Positions 43,013 to 52,852 of a DNA stretch of 64,000 bases are shown piece by piece. The notes under the pieces were generated by a model, which had not been told where the DNA came from, did no database searches, and worked only from the letters and a program-made list of their open reading frames with translations. The position numbers and the translations under genes were made by a program. The number at the start of each line of letters is the position of its first letter. The stretch's first letter is position 1. This stretch comes from Paenibacillus planticolens (GTDB taxonomy: Bacteria > Bacillota > Bacilli > Paenibacillales > NBRC-103111): NCBI RefSeq assembly GCF_013141725.1, contig NZ_WHNZ01000064.1, positions 1-64,000 on the forward strand, read 5' to 3'.

Positions 43013-43921
43013 TCAGCCTTTCACTGCGCCAACGGTAATACCCTTGATGAAATATTTCTGAACCATCGGAAAAAATAGAATAACAGGTCCTGTTGCAACG
43101 ACCGCAGTTGCCATTTTCATGGACTCTAGCGGCATATCTCTGGGCTGAACATTCGATGAGACAGAGGAGTTTTTAATAAAATCAGCACTGGTCACGACGT
43201 TATAGAGGAACAATTGCAGCGGTCTATATTTTAAATCCGGTGAAAGGAACAACATGGCATTGTACCATTCATTCCAATAACCAAGTGCAATAAACAGGCC
43301 GATTGTAGCTAAGGCCGGTGTTGTCATCGGCAAGATGAGCTTGGTGAAAATTTTGAAGTCTCCAGCCCCATCCATTTTGGCTGATTCCGTGATCGCATGC
43401 GGGATCGAGGTGACGAAGCTTTTCATCATAATGATCAGAAACGGGCTCATCAATCCCGGCAGAAGCACCGCCAAATAGTTATCCTTCAGGTGCAACCACT
43501 GTGTCATGATCAAATAAAAGGGAACAACTCCGCCTTGGAACAACGTTGTAAAGTAGATGAAGAAAGAAATGCGATTTCGATACGGAAAATCAGGGCGCTG
43601 CAAGGAATATCCGGTCATAGCGACGATAAATAATCCGATTGTCGTTCCGACCAAGGTAATTCCCATCGTTACCCCATAGGAGCCGATGATCAATCCCGGA
43701 TTCTCGAAAACAATTTTATAAGCAAATGTACTGAACTCCTTGGGCCACAGATTATAGCCATGCAGCGTAATCGATTTCTCTGCGGTGAATGAGGTGCCTA
43801 GAACGAGCAGGAATGGAAGTAGACAGCATAGAGCGAATAAACCAATAAACCCATAACCAAATACGCGGATGGCCACCGAAGAAAAATCAGTTCCCCTTTG
43901 CCGTGCGATGACTTGCTCCAC
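43013..43921 (-). CDS. Sugar ABC transporter permease (LplC-like)
   Basis: This 302-residue permease belongs to the MalG/LplC branch, with six helices and the coupling motif ITESAKMDGAGDFKIFTKLILP (about 185-206). It opens with FGYGFIGLFALCCLLPFLLVLGTSF and ends MVQKYFIKGITVGAVKG, a signature of the family. Its start is GTG 43921. It lies 47 bases after the first permease and 42 before the binding protein, in one operon. Confidence 0.93.
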   Translation of the reverse strand: MEQVIARQRGTDFSSVAIRVFGYGFIGLFALCCLLPFLLVLGTSFTAEKSITLHGYNLWPKEFSTFAYKIVFENPGLIIGSYGVTMGITLVGTTIGLFIVAMTGYSLQRPDFPYRNRISFFIYFTTLFQGGVVPFYLIMTQWLHLKDNYLAVLLPGLMSPFLIIMMKSFVTSIPHAITESAKMDGAGDFKIFTKLILPMTTPALATIGLFIALGYWNEWYNAMLFLSPDLKYRPLQLFLYNVVTSADFIKNSSVSSNVQPRDMPLESMKMATAVVATGPVILFFPMVQKYFIKGITVGAVKG

Positions 43922-43968
43922 TGTTTGTACCCCCTAAGCTACTAATTTGTCTGGCTTGCGCGCTTGAT

Positions 43969-44943
43969 TTAGAACAAAGAATTCTCAGGCGAAGTCTTTT
44001 TAACGAGCCAGTTAGCCGTGATGACGATGAAGAATCCAAAGACAGACTGATACAAGCTGACAGCGCTTCCTAACGAGAAATTAAAATTGTTCATTAATGA
44101 ACGGAACACGAAAGTCTCAATAATGTCCGTTGCATCGAATAAGGCTGTATTGTTGGCCCCAACCAAGTTATAAAATAATCCAAAATTCCCTCTGAGAATA
44201 CCGCCTAAAGAGAACAGCAGCAAAATAATAAAAGTAGGCTTCAACCAAGGCAGCACGATATAGCGAATACGCTGAAGTGCGTTGGCACCGTCAATCTCGG
44301 CTGCTTCTACAATCTCCGAATCCAATCCCATAATGGCGGCGAAGTAGACGATGGACCCATACCCGGTAGACTGCCACAGATAAGTAATGACAATAATGAA
44401 TGGCCAAATACCGGGGTTTGAGTATGTCTTCACCGGGTCCCAACCGATGGATTTAAGGATGCCATTCAGCAAACCGTAATCATAGCTGAGAATGTTGTAG
44501 GCAATCAGGCCCACCAGAACGAAGGAGATGAAAAAGGGTAAAAACATGAGCGATTGCGCAATTTTCTTGAACCATTTTTTTCGAAGTTCATTCAGCAAAA
44601 TGGCGATACTAATCTGCAGCGTATTTCCAATAAGGATAAACGCAAGATTATAGGCAATCGTATTAAAGGTGAGCTTCCATAATGCCCCTGAGGTGACCAG
44701 AAAGTTAAAATTATCAAATCCCACGAACTGACTTCCAAACAACCCGCTGCTATAGTTGTAGTTGATAAATGCAAGGTACAGCCCCGGCATCGGTAGATAC
44801 GACATAACCAAGAAAAATAATATAGCAGGCACACACATAAACAGTAAGGTGCGGTGTGACCAAAATCTGCGCAACCCGTTTGAGCGCTTTTTGATCATCA
44901 TACGCTCCTCTTCTAAGCTGCTTGAGGTGATGGCAGTTCTCAT
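43969..44943 (-). CDS. Sugar ABC transporter permease (LplB-like)
   Basis: The 324-residue permease is of the MalF/LplB branch, with six helices and coupling motif VEAAEIDGANALQRIRYIVLP (about 215-235). The C-terminal LVKKTSPENSLF is typical. ATG 44943 is used, 7 bases after AAAGGAG; an ATG pair further in (with GAGGAG just before) is possible. It follows the GH35 gene by 18 bases. Confidence 0.92.
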   Translation of the reverse strand: MRTAITSSSLEEERMMIKKRSNGLRRFWSHRTLLFMCVPAILFFLVMSYLPMPGLYLAFINYNYSSGLFGSQFVGFDNFNFLVTSGALWKLTFNTIAYNLAFILIGNTLQISIAILLNELRKKWFKKIAQSLMFLPFFISFVLVGLIAYNILSYDYGLLNGILKSIGWDPVKTYSNPGIWPFIIVITYLWQSTGYGSIVYFAAIMGLDSEIVEAAEIDGANALQRIRYIVLPWLKPTFIILLLFSLGGILRGNFGLFYNLVGANNTALFDATDIIETFVFRSLMNNFNFSLGSAVSLYQSVFGFFIVITANWLVKKTSPENSLF

Positions 44944-44961
44944 GCGTACGCTCCTTTCCAT

Positions 44962-47748
44962 CTAATTGGCGGTTACAGGTACAAAACGAAGTGGCTCTAA
45001 CAAAGCATCCCCAACCGCCGATACCGCTTCTAACAAAATAACGATCTCGTTGCCCTCATCTTCATTGCGGAACCAGGGCCCGGGCACATAGACGGAATCA
45101 TCACTGCCTCCACGGAAAACCGGCCTATTAGCACCGCCTTGCGTCCATAGACGCCCAATCAAATGACCGTTAAAAAAGATCGTCAGCTTCAAATCCTTGC
45201 CTTTCGCGCAGATTCTCCAGCCTAGCCCTTGATTATCGTCCTTTAACTCGCCGTATAACCATGAGACTGTCCCCGGCTTGAGTAATAAGGGAACTTCAAC
45301 CGCATGTGCAGCTAATTTAGACTTATCGGCATGCCGCAGCAGACCTGCCTCCTGACATGCGCTCAACGTCCATTCTTTGGCTGCTACCCCTTCATAGAGG
45401 GAAACTTGCCCGCCTAGAGAACCGTACGTTTTATCCAAAAATAACGTTATTGTAGCTGTTTCTCCGGCCTTCACATACGGGGTTAAATCCATATAGGGAT
45501 TCAACGGATTCAGTTGTCCGAGTGCCTGGCCGTTTACATAAGCATAGGCATGAGTGAAATTCCCCACAGTATGCAGCATCCATGTATCCGCTTCTTCTGT
45601 CAGCCTCACCTGTTTTCGGTAGCATTGATGAGCAGGCTGCTCTGTGGATAACCATCCGCCAATGCTTACAATCGGCCAATGCTGGTGATTAACGTCTGCA
45701 GCTGCGTAATCTTCCTTATCCTCTCCCGGACTCATTCGTTGGTATCTCCAATTTTGATTTAAATCCTGTACTGAAATAATGCCTGCAATCCCCTTTAGTC
45801 CTTTAAGGCTGTTTAGATGCAAAGCCGGCAAATTCGTATCATGGAAATTCGTGTGTCCCCATATCTCCACTCTAGCTGTCAGTGACTCACGGAATGGAGT
45901 CTCAGTTGGGATTGGCACATAGTCGCTGGTTCCGCCGGGCGTTAACGTACCTAGAAAGGAATCACCGCTATACAAGGAAATGACATCGCTCGCCTGCTGC
46001 AGCATATAACCCAGATAATTGCTTTCCTTCGGTCGCTTGAGCTGTGCTGTATACCAAGCAAAACCGCGATATATCCCATTTTTCTCTAAAAAGTCGGCTG
46101 AGTCACCGAGCGCTATTTCCTCAGATCCCAGGGAAACGACCGGATTAACAAGGCTTTGAGCCCATGTAATAGGGAGATCGGCGCTTTCTGTTATTCGTTC
46201 CGGATAAGCACCTGTTTGCAGATTGCCGATCTCATCGATATTTTCTAAGAGCAAGGCATGTGTACGATTCAATCCTATAATTTCAATGACATGATGCTCA
46301 GACACATGAATCCTTGCCCTGGCTTCTTTCTCAGAGGATCGATAAGAGACGATCACTTGACCGGCAGCTTCCTCATGCACCTGCATATCTCCGCCTTCCA
46401 ATCGCACCTCCGTATCAAATGTAAAACAGAGCTCTCCTTCGCCATCGGTATGAAACACCAACAATGTTCGGTTGGCAAGCTGCTTGACTGCGAAAAGCTC
46501 AGCCGTCGCATACGCCAGAGTACCGCTCGCTGGAATGTCCCAAGTTTGCAGTGGTATCTGCACTGGCAGGGCCGGACAGTGTCCGCCGGCTGCGATAAGG
46601 GCTGTATAGCGCGGAATCCTTTCATCCGAGCATTGAATGTATGCGTCTTCATTTGTATCTGACACATTTGTTAGAAACAAAAGTTCCCCGCCCTGCTTTA
46701 AAGCTAATCTATGGGGGCCTGTTAAACTCTCAACCGGCGTTGCTTCGGCCAAGGAACGGCCAAAGGTTTGAATCAGCCGGGCCAGCAGTTTGCCTTCGTA
46801 GGCTTCCTCTCGAAGATGTCCTTCCGGAGTCAGCATGCCATTGAAATCGTAATCCGATGTGAGGAAAGAAAGGGGATTGCCCCAATTATTGGCCGCATTC
46901 GTAAACCCGAAATTTGTGCCTGAAGCTTGCAGATAAGGTCCGAGCATCTTCGCTCCGGCAGACAGCAATCTGCGAAGCAGAAAGTGCGAACGATTCGTTT
47001 CTGTGACAAGCAAGGGATACCCGTACCGGGCTAACTTTTCCCTATACCAGAGCACCTTCTCTTCAAAGAACGGATCACGGTCATTTGGATAAAAGTTGCA
47101 CGTTGGCACCACATCTTCAGAGAACCCTGAAGCCTCCTGCAATCCCCCTTGACCTGCACATGCCAGCAGAGGTACAGAAATGCCATGCTGGACGGCCATA
47201 TCCCGTAAAGCGGATATATAGCCCTTAGGATCAGCGCAAGGATAGAAATCCAGCTCATTCTCCAGCTGAACGGCAATGACCGTCCCCCCTTGTCCATTCT
47301 CATAGTTGCGAATAATGGGCAGAATCTGACCATACCATCTAGCCACATGCTGCAGATAATGAGGGTCGTTCTCTCTGATATGGAGGTCATCTTTGACAAA
47401 TAAATAGGCAGGCAGTGCGCCGCCGTCCCATTCGGAACAAATGTAAGGTCCCGGCCTGGCAATCACCCAAAGACCGGCATCTGATGCCTCCTTCAGGAAC
47501 TGCGCAGCATCTTTTTCCCCTGAGAAATCCCATACGCCCTCTTGAGTCTCATGGTGGTTCCAAGGAAAGTAGACGTCAATCGCGTTATAGCCCACACTTT
47601 TCACCTTAAGCAGCCGCTCTTTCCACACGCCCTGCGGGAGTCGAAAGTAAAATAAGGAGGCGCAAAGTATGATTTGCGAATTCCCGTTTATTCTCAGTGC
47701 TTCCGGTGAGAGATGGATGACAGCTTTATTATTTTTGGATGGTTGCAC
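44962..47748 (-). CDS. Glycoside hydrolase family 35 beta-galactosidase
   Basis: The 928-residue enzyme starts with the GH35 TIM barrel: SVGYNAIDVYFPWNHHETQEGVWDF in outline, GLWVIARPGPYICSEWDGGALP, acid/base Glu165 in QLENELD and nucleophile Glu in LLVTETNRSH. Beta-sandwich domains follow. No signal peptide is present, so it hydrolyses imported galactosides in the cytoplasm. It is the first gene of the importer operon and lies behind a sigma-A-like promoter with an overlapping cre site. The exact galactoside, for example from pectic galactan or arabinogalactan, is not shown by the sequence. Confidence 0.9.
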   Translation of the reverse strand: MQPSKNNKAVIHLSPEALRINGNSQIILCASLFYFRLPQGVWKERLLKVKSVGYNAIDVYFPWNHHETQEGVWDFSGEKDAAQFLKEASDAGLWVIARPGPYICSEWDGGALPAYLFVKDDLHIRENDPHYLQHVARWYGQILPIIRNYENGQGGTVIAVQLENELDFYPCADPKGYISALRDMAVQHGISVPLLACAGQGGLQEASGFSEDVVPTCNFYPNDRDPFFEEKVLWYREKLARYGYPLLVTETNRSHFLLRRLLSAGAKMLGPYLQASGTNFGFTNAANNWGNPLSFLTSDYDFNGMLTPEGHLREEAYEGKLLARLIQTFGRSLAEATPVESLTGPHRLALKQGGELLFLTNVSDTNEDAYIQCSDERIPRYTALIAAGGHCPALPVQIPLQTWDIPASGTLAYATAELFAVKQLANRTLLVFHTDGEGELCFTFDTEVRLEGGDMQVHEEAAGQVIVSYRSSEKEARARIHVSEHHVIEIIGLNRTHALLLENIDEIGNLQTGAYPERITESADLPITWAQSLVNPVVSLGSEEIALGDSADFLEKNGIYRGFAWYTAQLKRPKESNYLGYMLQQASDVISLYSGDSFLGTLTPGGTSDYVPIPTETPFRESLTARVEIWGHTNFHDTNLPALHLNSLKGLKGIAGIISVQDLNQNWRYQRMSPGEDKEDYAAADVNHQHWPIVSIGGWLSTEQPAHQCYRKQVRLTEEADTWMLHTVGNFTHAYAYVNGQALGQLNPLNPYMDLTPYVKAGETATITLFLDKTYGSLGGQVSLYEGVAAKEWTLSACQEAGLLRHADKSKLAAHAVEVPLLLKPGTVSWLYGELKDDNQGLGWRICAKGKDLKLTIFFNGHLIGRLWTQGGANRPVFRGGSDDSVYVPGPWFRNEDEGNEIVILLEAVSAVGDALLEPLRFVPVTAN

Positions 47749-47830
47749 TCGTTGCCCTCCTTCGAATCCAATCTTTCGTTATGAAACCCATTTCATTAGC
47801 TGGAGCTCTATAATTGTTATCAGTGAAGTT

Positions 47831-47858
47831 AGTATAAAATATTAATTAAGCGCTTTCA
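47831..47858 (-). promoter_or_regulatory. GH35 promoter with overlapping cre-like site
   Basis: Leftward TGAAAG and TATACT are 16 bases apart. TGAAAGCGCTTAAT (47858-47845) matches 12 of 14 cre positions and covers the -35, which would suit repression by CcpA. Its first 12 bases equal those of the GH51 cre. Confidence 0.5.
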
Positions 47859-47913
47859 TTAAAGGAAACATGCAAATTTATAATAAAACGATGATATTTT
47901 CAGACGATCGGCA

Positions 47914-47957
47914 TAAAAAAAAGCTGTGAATTCTATCTGAATTCACAGCTTTTTTCC
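47914..47957 (-). terminator. Terminator of the YesMN operon
   Basis: AAAAAAGCTGTGAATTC and GAATTCACAGCTTTTTT form a perfect 17-bp stem around TATCT. It lies about 60 bases after the response-regulator stop codon and would also stop rightward transcripts. Confidence 0.88.
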
Positions 47958-48018
47958 TTCAATAATTCACAGATTTCTTGTACATTTCACAGAGCTTTTC
48001 GGCAACAAAGCCGCTGCA

Positions 48019-49551
48019 TTAATTTTCACATCTGAATTCTTTCACCGTCTTCCCTTCGATTTCTTTAAATACTTTGCAGAAGTAAGAAGTTTCTTGAAAC
48101 CCTGTTTTTGCTGCAACCTCATACACTTTTAAAGAAGGATCACGAAGCAGCAGCTTGGCTTTGCGGATCCGACAACGGTTCATATATTCAACAATTCGCA
48201 TGCCTGTCTCATTTTTAAATAAATTGGATAAGTAATTGCTGCTGAGATGGAGAACGTAAGCCATCTTCGCAACCGTGATATCTTCGGCATAATGCTCTTC
48301 CATGTAAGCAATTGCCGCTTGAATCTCTTTCCTAATCTGGGCATTTTCAGAACGGTTTCCGATCAACGATCGGGTCAAGTCCAACAGAGAAATTTTCACT
48401 TCATCCAAGAGCGGAAGGGCTTCAATGGTTTGGCTCAGCTGTTTAAGCGAATTTTCCACACGCTCAGAAAACATATTTTTTTCCAATGCGGTGGTTTTTA
48501 TCAACAGGATAACCTCCATAAGAAGTGATCTTAATTCCGCAAGAGGCCGTTTTCTTTCTCGCAGAGATTGAAAAAAGAAGTCTATCTGAGCTTCGACATC
48601 CGTCCAAACGCCCTTTTTCATAGCTGCGGCCAGCGCTTGTATCGCGAGATTGTTCTTAGCCGGCTCAACCTCCATGACGCTTGTACTAGCATAGCTATAA
48701 ATTTTCCCAGCACCTTCGTATACGGATTGTTCCAATGCTGACTTTGCCTGCTGATACAAGGCGGACCAGTCTTTTAATGCATAGCCGATGGAGCTAATGC
48801 CTGCCGTTACCGTATCGTTTTGTTTTACCGCAAGCGAAGCATGGCGAAGTGCTTCCTCTTTGCATTTACGCTCGCTCTTTTCATAAGGACAAGAAATGAT
48901 TACCGCGTTTCTCCGGTTCTTGATAGGGATGACCATTGTGATCAGCTCTTGCTGCGGCTCCTCCGTGGCCTTAGGAAGGATATTCGGCAGCTCGCCCTCC
49001 ATGACAACAACCGCAGTAGGTCCATTCTGGAATGGAAAATGAACCGCAGATGCTTGGCTCTCCATTTCTCCAGCCGTTTGCCATTCCCCAAGCAGCAGCT
49101 TGCGACCCACTAGCAGCTGCATCTCACGCAAATTCGCATCTCGGTAATCGGCTTGCTTCTGCCGCTCGTAATCCTCTAAAATTTTGACATTCATAAGCTG
49201 CAATAGCTGCTGAAGGGTATCCGGCTCCAGGTCATGCTTTAATAAATAATCTTCAGCGCCAAGTTTCAAGGCTTCCTTCACATAACGGAAATCATCGAAA
49301 GAGCTTAGAGCTACGATTTTGATGCTCGAATCCCACTGTTTCACATGCTGAATTAAATCTATCCCATTCATTTCCGGCATAGAAATATCGGTAACAATTA
49401 AATCAACACGCTGCTCCTGCAACAGCTGAAGGGCATGCACGCCATTTAGCGCTTCACTCACAATTTGGAACCCATAATCCTCCCAACGGAGAATCGATTT
49501 AATGGCATACCGGTAAATGGCATTGTCCTCAACGATCATAGCGTTCAACAT
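48019..49551 (-). CDS. YesN-like response regulator with AraC DNA-binding domain
   Basis: The 510-residue protein has a receiver domain (Asp55 in VTDISMPEMNG), a large middle region that acts in dimerisation and signalling in the family, and a C-terminal AraC-type double helix-turn-helix (about 405-505; ENQAAIAYMEEHYAEDI-like start, NLFKNETGMRIVEYMNRCRIRKAK, TGFQETSYFCKVFKEIEG). It follows its kinase by 4 bases. Such regulators commonly activate sugar-uptake operons; the neighbouring GH35 importer, whose promoter lies 250 bases away, is a reasonable target but unproved. Confidence 0.9.
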   Translation of the reverse strand: MLNAMIVEDNAIYRYAIKSILRWEDYGFQIVSEALNGVHALQLLQEQRVDLIVTDISMPEMNGIDLIQHVKQWDSSIKIVALSSFDDFRYVKEALKLGAEDYLLKHDLEPDTLQQLLQLMNVKILEDYERQKQADYRDANLREMQLLVGRKLLLGEWQTAGEMESQASAVHFPFQNGPTAVVVMEGELPNILPKATEEPQQELITMVIPIKNRRNAVIISCPYEKSERKCKEEALRHASLAVKQNDTVTAGISSIGYALKDWSALYQQAKSALEQSVYEGAGKIYSYASTSVMEVEPAKNNLAIQALAAAMKKGVWTDVEAQIDFFFQSLRERKRPLAELRSLLMEVILLIKTTALEKNMFSERVENSLKQLSQTIEALPLLDEVKISLLDLTRSLIGNRSENAQIRKEIQAAIAYMEEHYAEDITVAKMAYVLHLSSNYLSNLFKNETGMRIVEYMNRCRIRKAKLLLRDPSLKVYEVAAKTGFQETSYFCKVFKEIEGKTVKEFRCEN

Positions 49552-49555
49552 ATTC

Positions 49556-51364
49556 TTACCTCCTCTGACGGTACGTCTTGTGTGGTATGCATATCATTGC
49601 TTTCGTGCCAACGCCAAGCGTACTCTCATAACTAAGCCCGAATTGCTGACCATAATAGAGTTGAACACGTTCATTCACATTATGAATTCCGATACTTGTC
49701 ACGCCAGGCACCCTTTCCTCTTTGGCAACGGTATTTAACAAATCGGCTGTTCGCTTCTCCGACATGCCAACTCCGTTGTCCTCGACAACCAGGTACAGCC
49801 GGTTCTCCGCCTGCTTGGCTGAAACGCAAATTCGTCCATTTCCTTTCGACATTTCAATGCCGTGAAGAATAGCATTCTCCACCAAAGGCTGCAAAATAAA
49901 ATAAGGCACCTCGCACCCAAGAAGCTGCTCGTCAACCTCGTATTCAACCTGGAAAGCTTCCCCGTACCCGATCTTCTGAATGTAAATATAGTTTTTCAAT
50001 TGCACAATTTCCTGCTCAAGACTATGGAACTCCCCGACTCGCCGGACGGAAGACTTCAAAAGATCAATAACAGCGGTAACCATTCGTTCAATCTCCGGCT
50101 GCTGTTTCAAACGGGCATACCATTTTACAGTTCCTAGTGTGTTGTATAAGAAATGCGGGTTAATCTGGCTCATTAAAACAGTGAATTCCGCCTGCTGCTT
50201 GGCAATCTGCTCTTTATACACCGTATTGATCAACTCATTGATTCTGGAAAGCATGAAATTAAAACGAACGGTGAGACTGCCAATCTCATCCTTCCCCAGC
50301 GGCTCAATTCGGACGTCAAAGTTGCCCTCCTCCACCTTTCTCATGGTTTGCTCCAGCGTTTTGATATTGCGGGTTGACGAATTGGAGAGCAAGGCGGCAA
50401 TACCTGTGGAAATCAGAACCGCCAGCAGCGAAACTAGCAGGATGACTAAAATTAATACGCGCGTATCCGACAGCAAAGCTGACATAGGAATAAAGCATAA
50501 GATCCGCCATCCAAGCTTTGGGGTTCGCTCTTGCACGAATAAATAGCTCCCTGTCCCTGCATGCTCTACCATGGCCATGGATGAATCTTGTTCACTAAGG
50601 ACAATGCCCGAGCTTTTTTTAATAAGATTCGCTGTATCGGGATCGCTGCCGCCAGCTAACAGCTCGTTGAAAGGGCTAAGAATAGCCACATTGTTTTGCT
50701 TAATTATCGAACTCCCGCTTCCTAACGAAAGGAAATAATTAGAATCAATGCAAAATACGATCGTACCTAAACTGCGGTCAATTTGATTCAAATCTGTGAA
50801 ATCTCTAACGAGCAATACTTCATTTTGCTTTCGGATTGGAGGGGACCAGCCCGTATTCTGTCCATGATCGTTTAAATAAGAGGATCCCATCTCGGTTATG
50901 GCTTTTACAGCATCAGAATTCAAAGTATGATCCAGTCCGTTCTTATTTTCCCACCAATACACTTGCCCTTTTCCGGTTTGAATCATAATGGCATTCATAT
51001 AGGGATTACCGTTCCCGTATTGCGCAAGCAAAAATTCCATGCGACTGCGAAATGCTGGATAATTATCGCTTGTAACCTGCTCCCCTTGCTCGGCAACAAT
51101 TTGCCTGATATTATTGTCGCTTAACACATAAACCGATGAATTGAATACCTCCTTGGCCTTGCTCTCAATATTATCCGATACTTGATGAATAACTTGCATG
51201 GACAGGTCTCTTGTATTCGACTCAATATATGTAGTGGAAGCATAGATCGCAGCTCCGCCTATTGCCACCGAAATGAATAAAATGATGATCATATTTGATA
51301 GAAATATTTTCGTACGGATGCGATAATCTTTAATCTGTTTTTGACGCCAAAATGGAACTGCCAC
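49556..51364 (-). CDS. YesM-like sensor histidine kinase
   Basis: The 602-residue kinase has two membrane helices (about 20-44 and 300-322) around an extracytoplasmic Cache-like sensor, a HAMP domain (NIKTLEQTMRKVEEGNFDVRIEP), the His_kinase box SQINPHFLYNTLGTVKWYA with the phospho-accepting His, and an ATPase domain (VENAILHGIEMSKGNG; VVEDNGVGM). It belongs to the LytS/YesM class. It follows a sugar-binding lipoprotein gene, which may present the ligand to the sensor domain. Confidence 0.92.
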   Translation of the reverse strand: MAVPFWRQKQIKDYRIRTKIFLSNMIIILFISVAIGGAAIYASTTYIESNTRDLSMQVIHQVSDNIESKAKEVFNSSVYVLSDNNIRQIVAEQGEQVTSDNYPAFRSRMEFLLAQYGNGNPYMNAIMIQTGKGQVYWWENKNGLDHTLNSDAVKAITEMGSSYLNDHGQNTGWSPPIRKQNEVLLVRDFTDLNQIDRSLGTIVFCIDSNYFLSLGSGSSIIKQNNVAILSPFNELLAGGSDPDTANLIKKSSGIVLSEQDSSMAMVEHAGTGSYLFVQERTPKLGWRILCFIPMSALLSDTRVLILVILLVSLLAVLISTGIAALLSNSSTRNIKTLEQTMRKVEEGNFDVRIEPLGKDEIGSLTVRFNFMLSRINELINTVYKEQIAKQQAEFTVLMSQINPHFLYNTLGTVKWYARLKQQPEIERMVTAVIDLLKSSVRRVGEFHSLEQEIVQLKNYIYIQKIGYGEAFQVEYEVDEQLLGCEVPYFILQPLVENAILHGIEMSKGNGRICVSAKQAENRLYLVVEDNGVGMSEKRTADLLNTVAKEERVPGVTSIGIHNVNERVQLYYGQQFGLSYESTLGVGTKAMICIPHKTYRQRR

Positions 51365-51384
51365 TCTGCACCGCTCCTTGCCAT

Positions 51385-52680
51385 CTATCCTTTGTATGGT
51401 TTGCGAAAACGATCGAAGGCTTGATCAAGCTCTTGAATGCATGACTCCAGGTTGTGGTTGCGATCGAGTACAAATTTTGTTAACGCATTCACAAACACCT
51501 TCTGCAAATCCTGATTAACGAAATCCGTCGGCAAACTGGACCAATCATACGTTTTGCCCTTCTGAATATAGGTTTCATCCAAATCTACATAGGTGGGATC
51601 AAAGTCGGTGGGTAATCCCTTAATGACAGACAATGCCTTTTTATTGTTCTGGAAAACAATACCCATTTCTTTGGAAGCAAATAGGTTTAGCAGTTGCAAA
51701 GCGACTTCTCTGTTGGGGGATTTCGGATTGACGACAATGCCGCCTGTTGATTTTAAACCGAACTTGGCATCTTGAGGATCATTCGAGTAAGGGAATGCGA
51801 ACAAGCCCAGATTGCTGGCAGGATTTTTCGACTTTACCCCGTCAACCGTCCATGTTCCGTTAATAATCATTCCCGCTTTCCCCTCAGCCAGTAAGAACTG
51901 CGCTTGATTCCAATCCGTTTCAAATGGTTTTGACACATATTTCAAGCGTTCTCCAAATCGTTTCAGTATAGCTTTAAAATGAATACGATCTTCAGCAAAT
52001 GTGGTTCGTCCTGCTTCAATTTCAGAAAACCAATTTACATTCTCTGCATGCTGATTGGCTAACAGATCGGCCGCTATGTCCCAAACGATTGTCCAGCTAT
52101 CCTTATAACCCGCGGCGATAGGCGTTATGCCAACATTGCGAAGCGCTTCACAGGCTTCTATAAACTGTTCCCATGTTTTCGGCGGATCTTGTATACCGGC
52201 TTTCGCGAAAGCCTCTTTATTGTAAATAACACCCGCCCCATTGACATCGATCGGCAGCGCCCAAATTCGTCCATCGGCTAATTTCACGCCATTCAAATAT
52301 CGCTCGTCAATCTGAGAAAGGAAGGGCTGGCCGGTCAAATCCATGGCGTAGCCGGTTCTGATTAAGTCCTCTGCGGATTCCAAGTTATCAATCATATAGA
52401 TATCAGGCATATTATTGGAAATGGCCTTTGTACGAAGCAAACTCATGTAGTTGCCACCATCTACCCCCGTAAGTGTGACCATATACATCGGATTCTTTTG
52501 GGTAAATTGCTGTGTTCCCATTTCCAGCCATTTACGCGCGCCTTCCTCATCAAAATGATGAATCCAGGTAAGGGTCTGTTCTGTCGGGTGTTTCTTCGCG
52601 ACCGAAGTCACACCCCCCTGCTGACAGGCAGCCAAGAGCACAGACATAGCCATTCCAAGTGCGATAAAACGCAGCTGCAT
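51385..52680 (-). CDS. Sugar-binding lipoprotein linked to YesMN
   Basis: The 431-residue lipoprotein has a signal peptide with lipobox LLAAC (Cys at about 19) and a type-I sugar-binding fold (TLTWIHHFDEEGARKWLEMG; YMIDNLESAEDLIRTGYAMDLT; INGTWTVDG). No permease accompanies it, and the next two genes are a sensor kinase and its regulator, so it may be a co-sensor instead of, or as well as, a transport component. A perfect cre match lies only 19 bases before the start codon. ATG is preceded by GGGGAAGGA. Confidence 0.88.
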   Translation of the reverse strand: MQLRFIALGMAMSVLLAACQQGGVTSVAKKHPTEQTLTWIHHFDEEGARKWLEMGTQQFTQKNPMYMVTLTGVDGGNYMSLLRTKAISNNMPDIYMIDNLESAEDLIRTGYAMDLTGQPFLSQIDERYLNGVKLADGRIWALPIDVNGAGVIYNKEAFAKAGIQDPPKTWEQFIEACEALRNVGITPIAAGYKDSWTIVWDIAADLLANQHAENVNWFSEIEAGRTTFAEDRIHFKAILKRFGERLKYVSKPFETDWNQAQFLLAEGKAGMIINGTWTVDGVKSKNPASNLGLFAFPYSNDPQDAKFGLKSTGGIVVNPKSPNREVALQLLNLFASKEMGIVFQNNKKALSVIKGLPTDFDPTYVDLDETYIQKGKTYDWSSLPTDFVNQDLQKVFVNALTKFVLDRNHNLESCIQELDQAFDRFRKPYKG

Positions 52681-52698
52681 TCCTTCCCCGCCTTTCTG

Positions 52699-52712
52699 TG
52701 ATACCGCTTACA
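52699..52712 (-). promoter_or_regulatory. Perfect cre (CcpA) site before the sugar-binding/YesMN operon
   Basis: Leftward TGTAAGCGGTATCA matches all 14 positions of TGWAANCGNTNWCA. It lies 19-32 bases before the start codon, where CcpA would block transcription, so the sensor operon is probably glucose-repressed. Confidence 0.75.
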
Positions 52713-52776
52713 TTAATGCTGTTTGCCTTTTATTTTACTATAAGATCTTCGTAAAGCAACGGTGCGTTTCAAACAA

Positions 52777-52806
52777 TGCATAAATTTGGAATTTATATCA
52801 ATACTA
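52777..52806 (+). promoter_or_regulatory. Candidate sigma-G (forespore) promoter of the ger operon
   Basis: GCATA (52778-52782), a 17-base spacer and AATACTA (52800-52806) fit the forespore pattern of -35 NNATA and -10 NATNNTA. It lies 47 bases before the GerA-type start. The consensus is loose, so confidence is modest. Confidence 0.45.
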
Positions 52807-52852
52807 TGCTCAAACAGATCTTGCCCGAATAGCGCTAATGCAGGAGGCTTTC

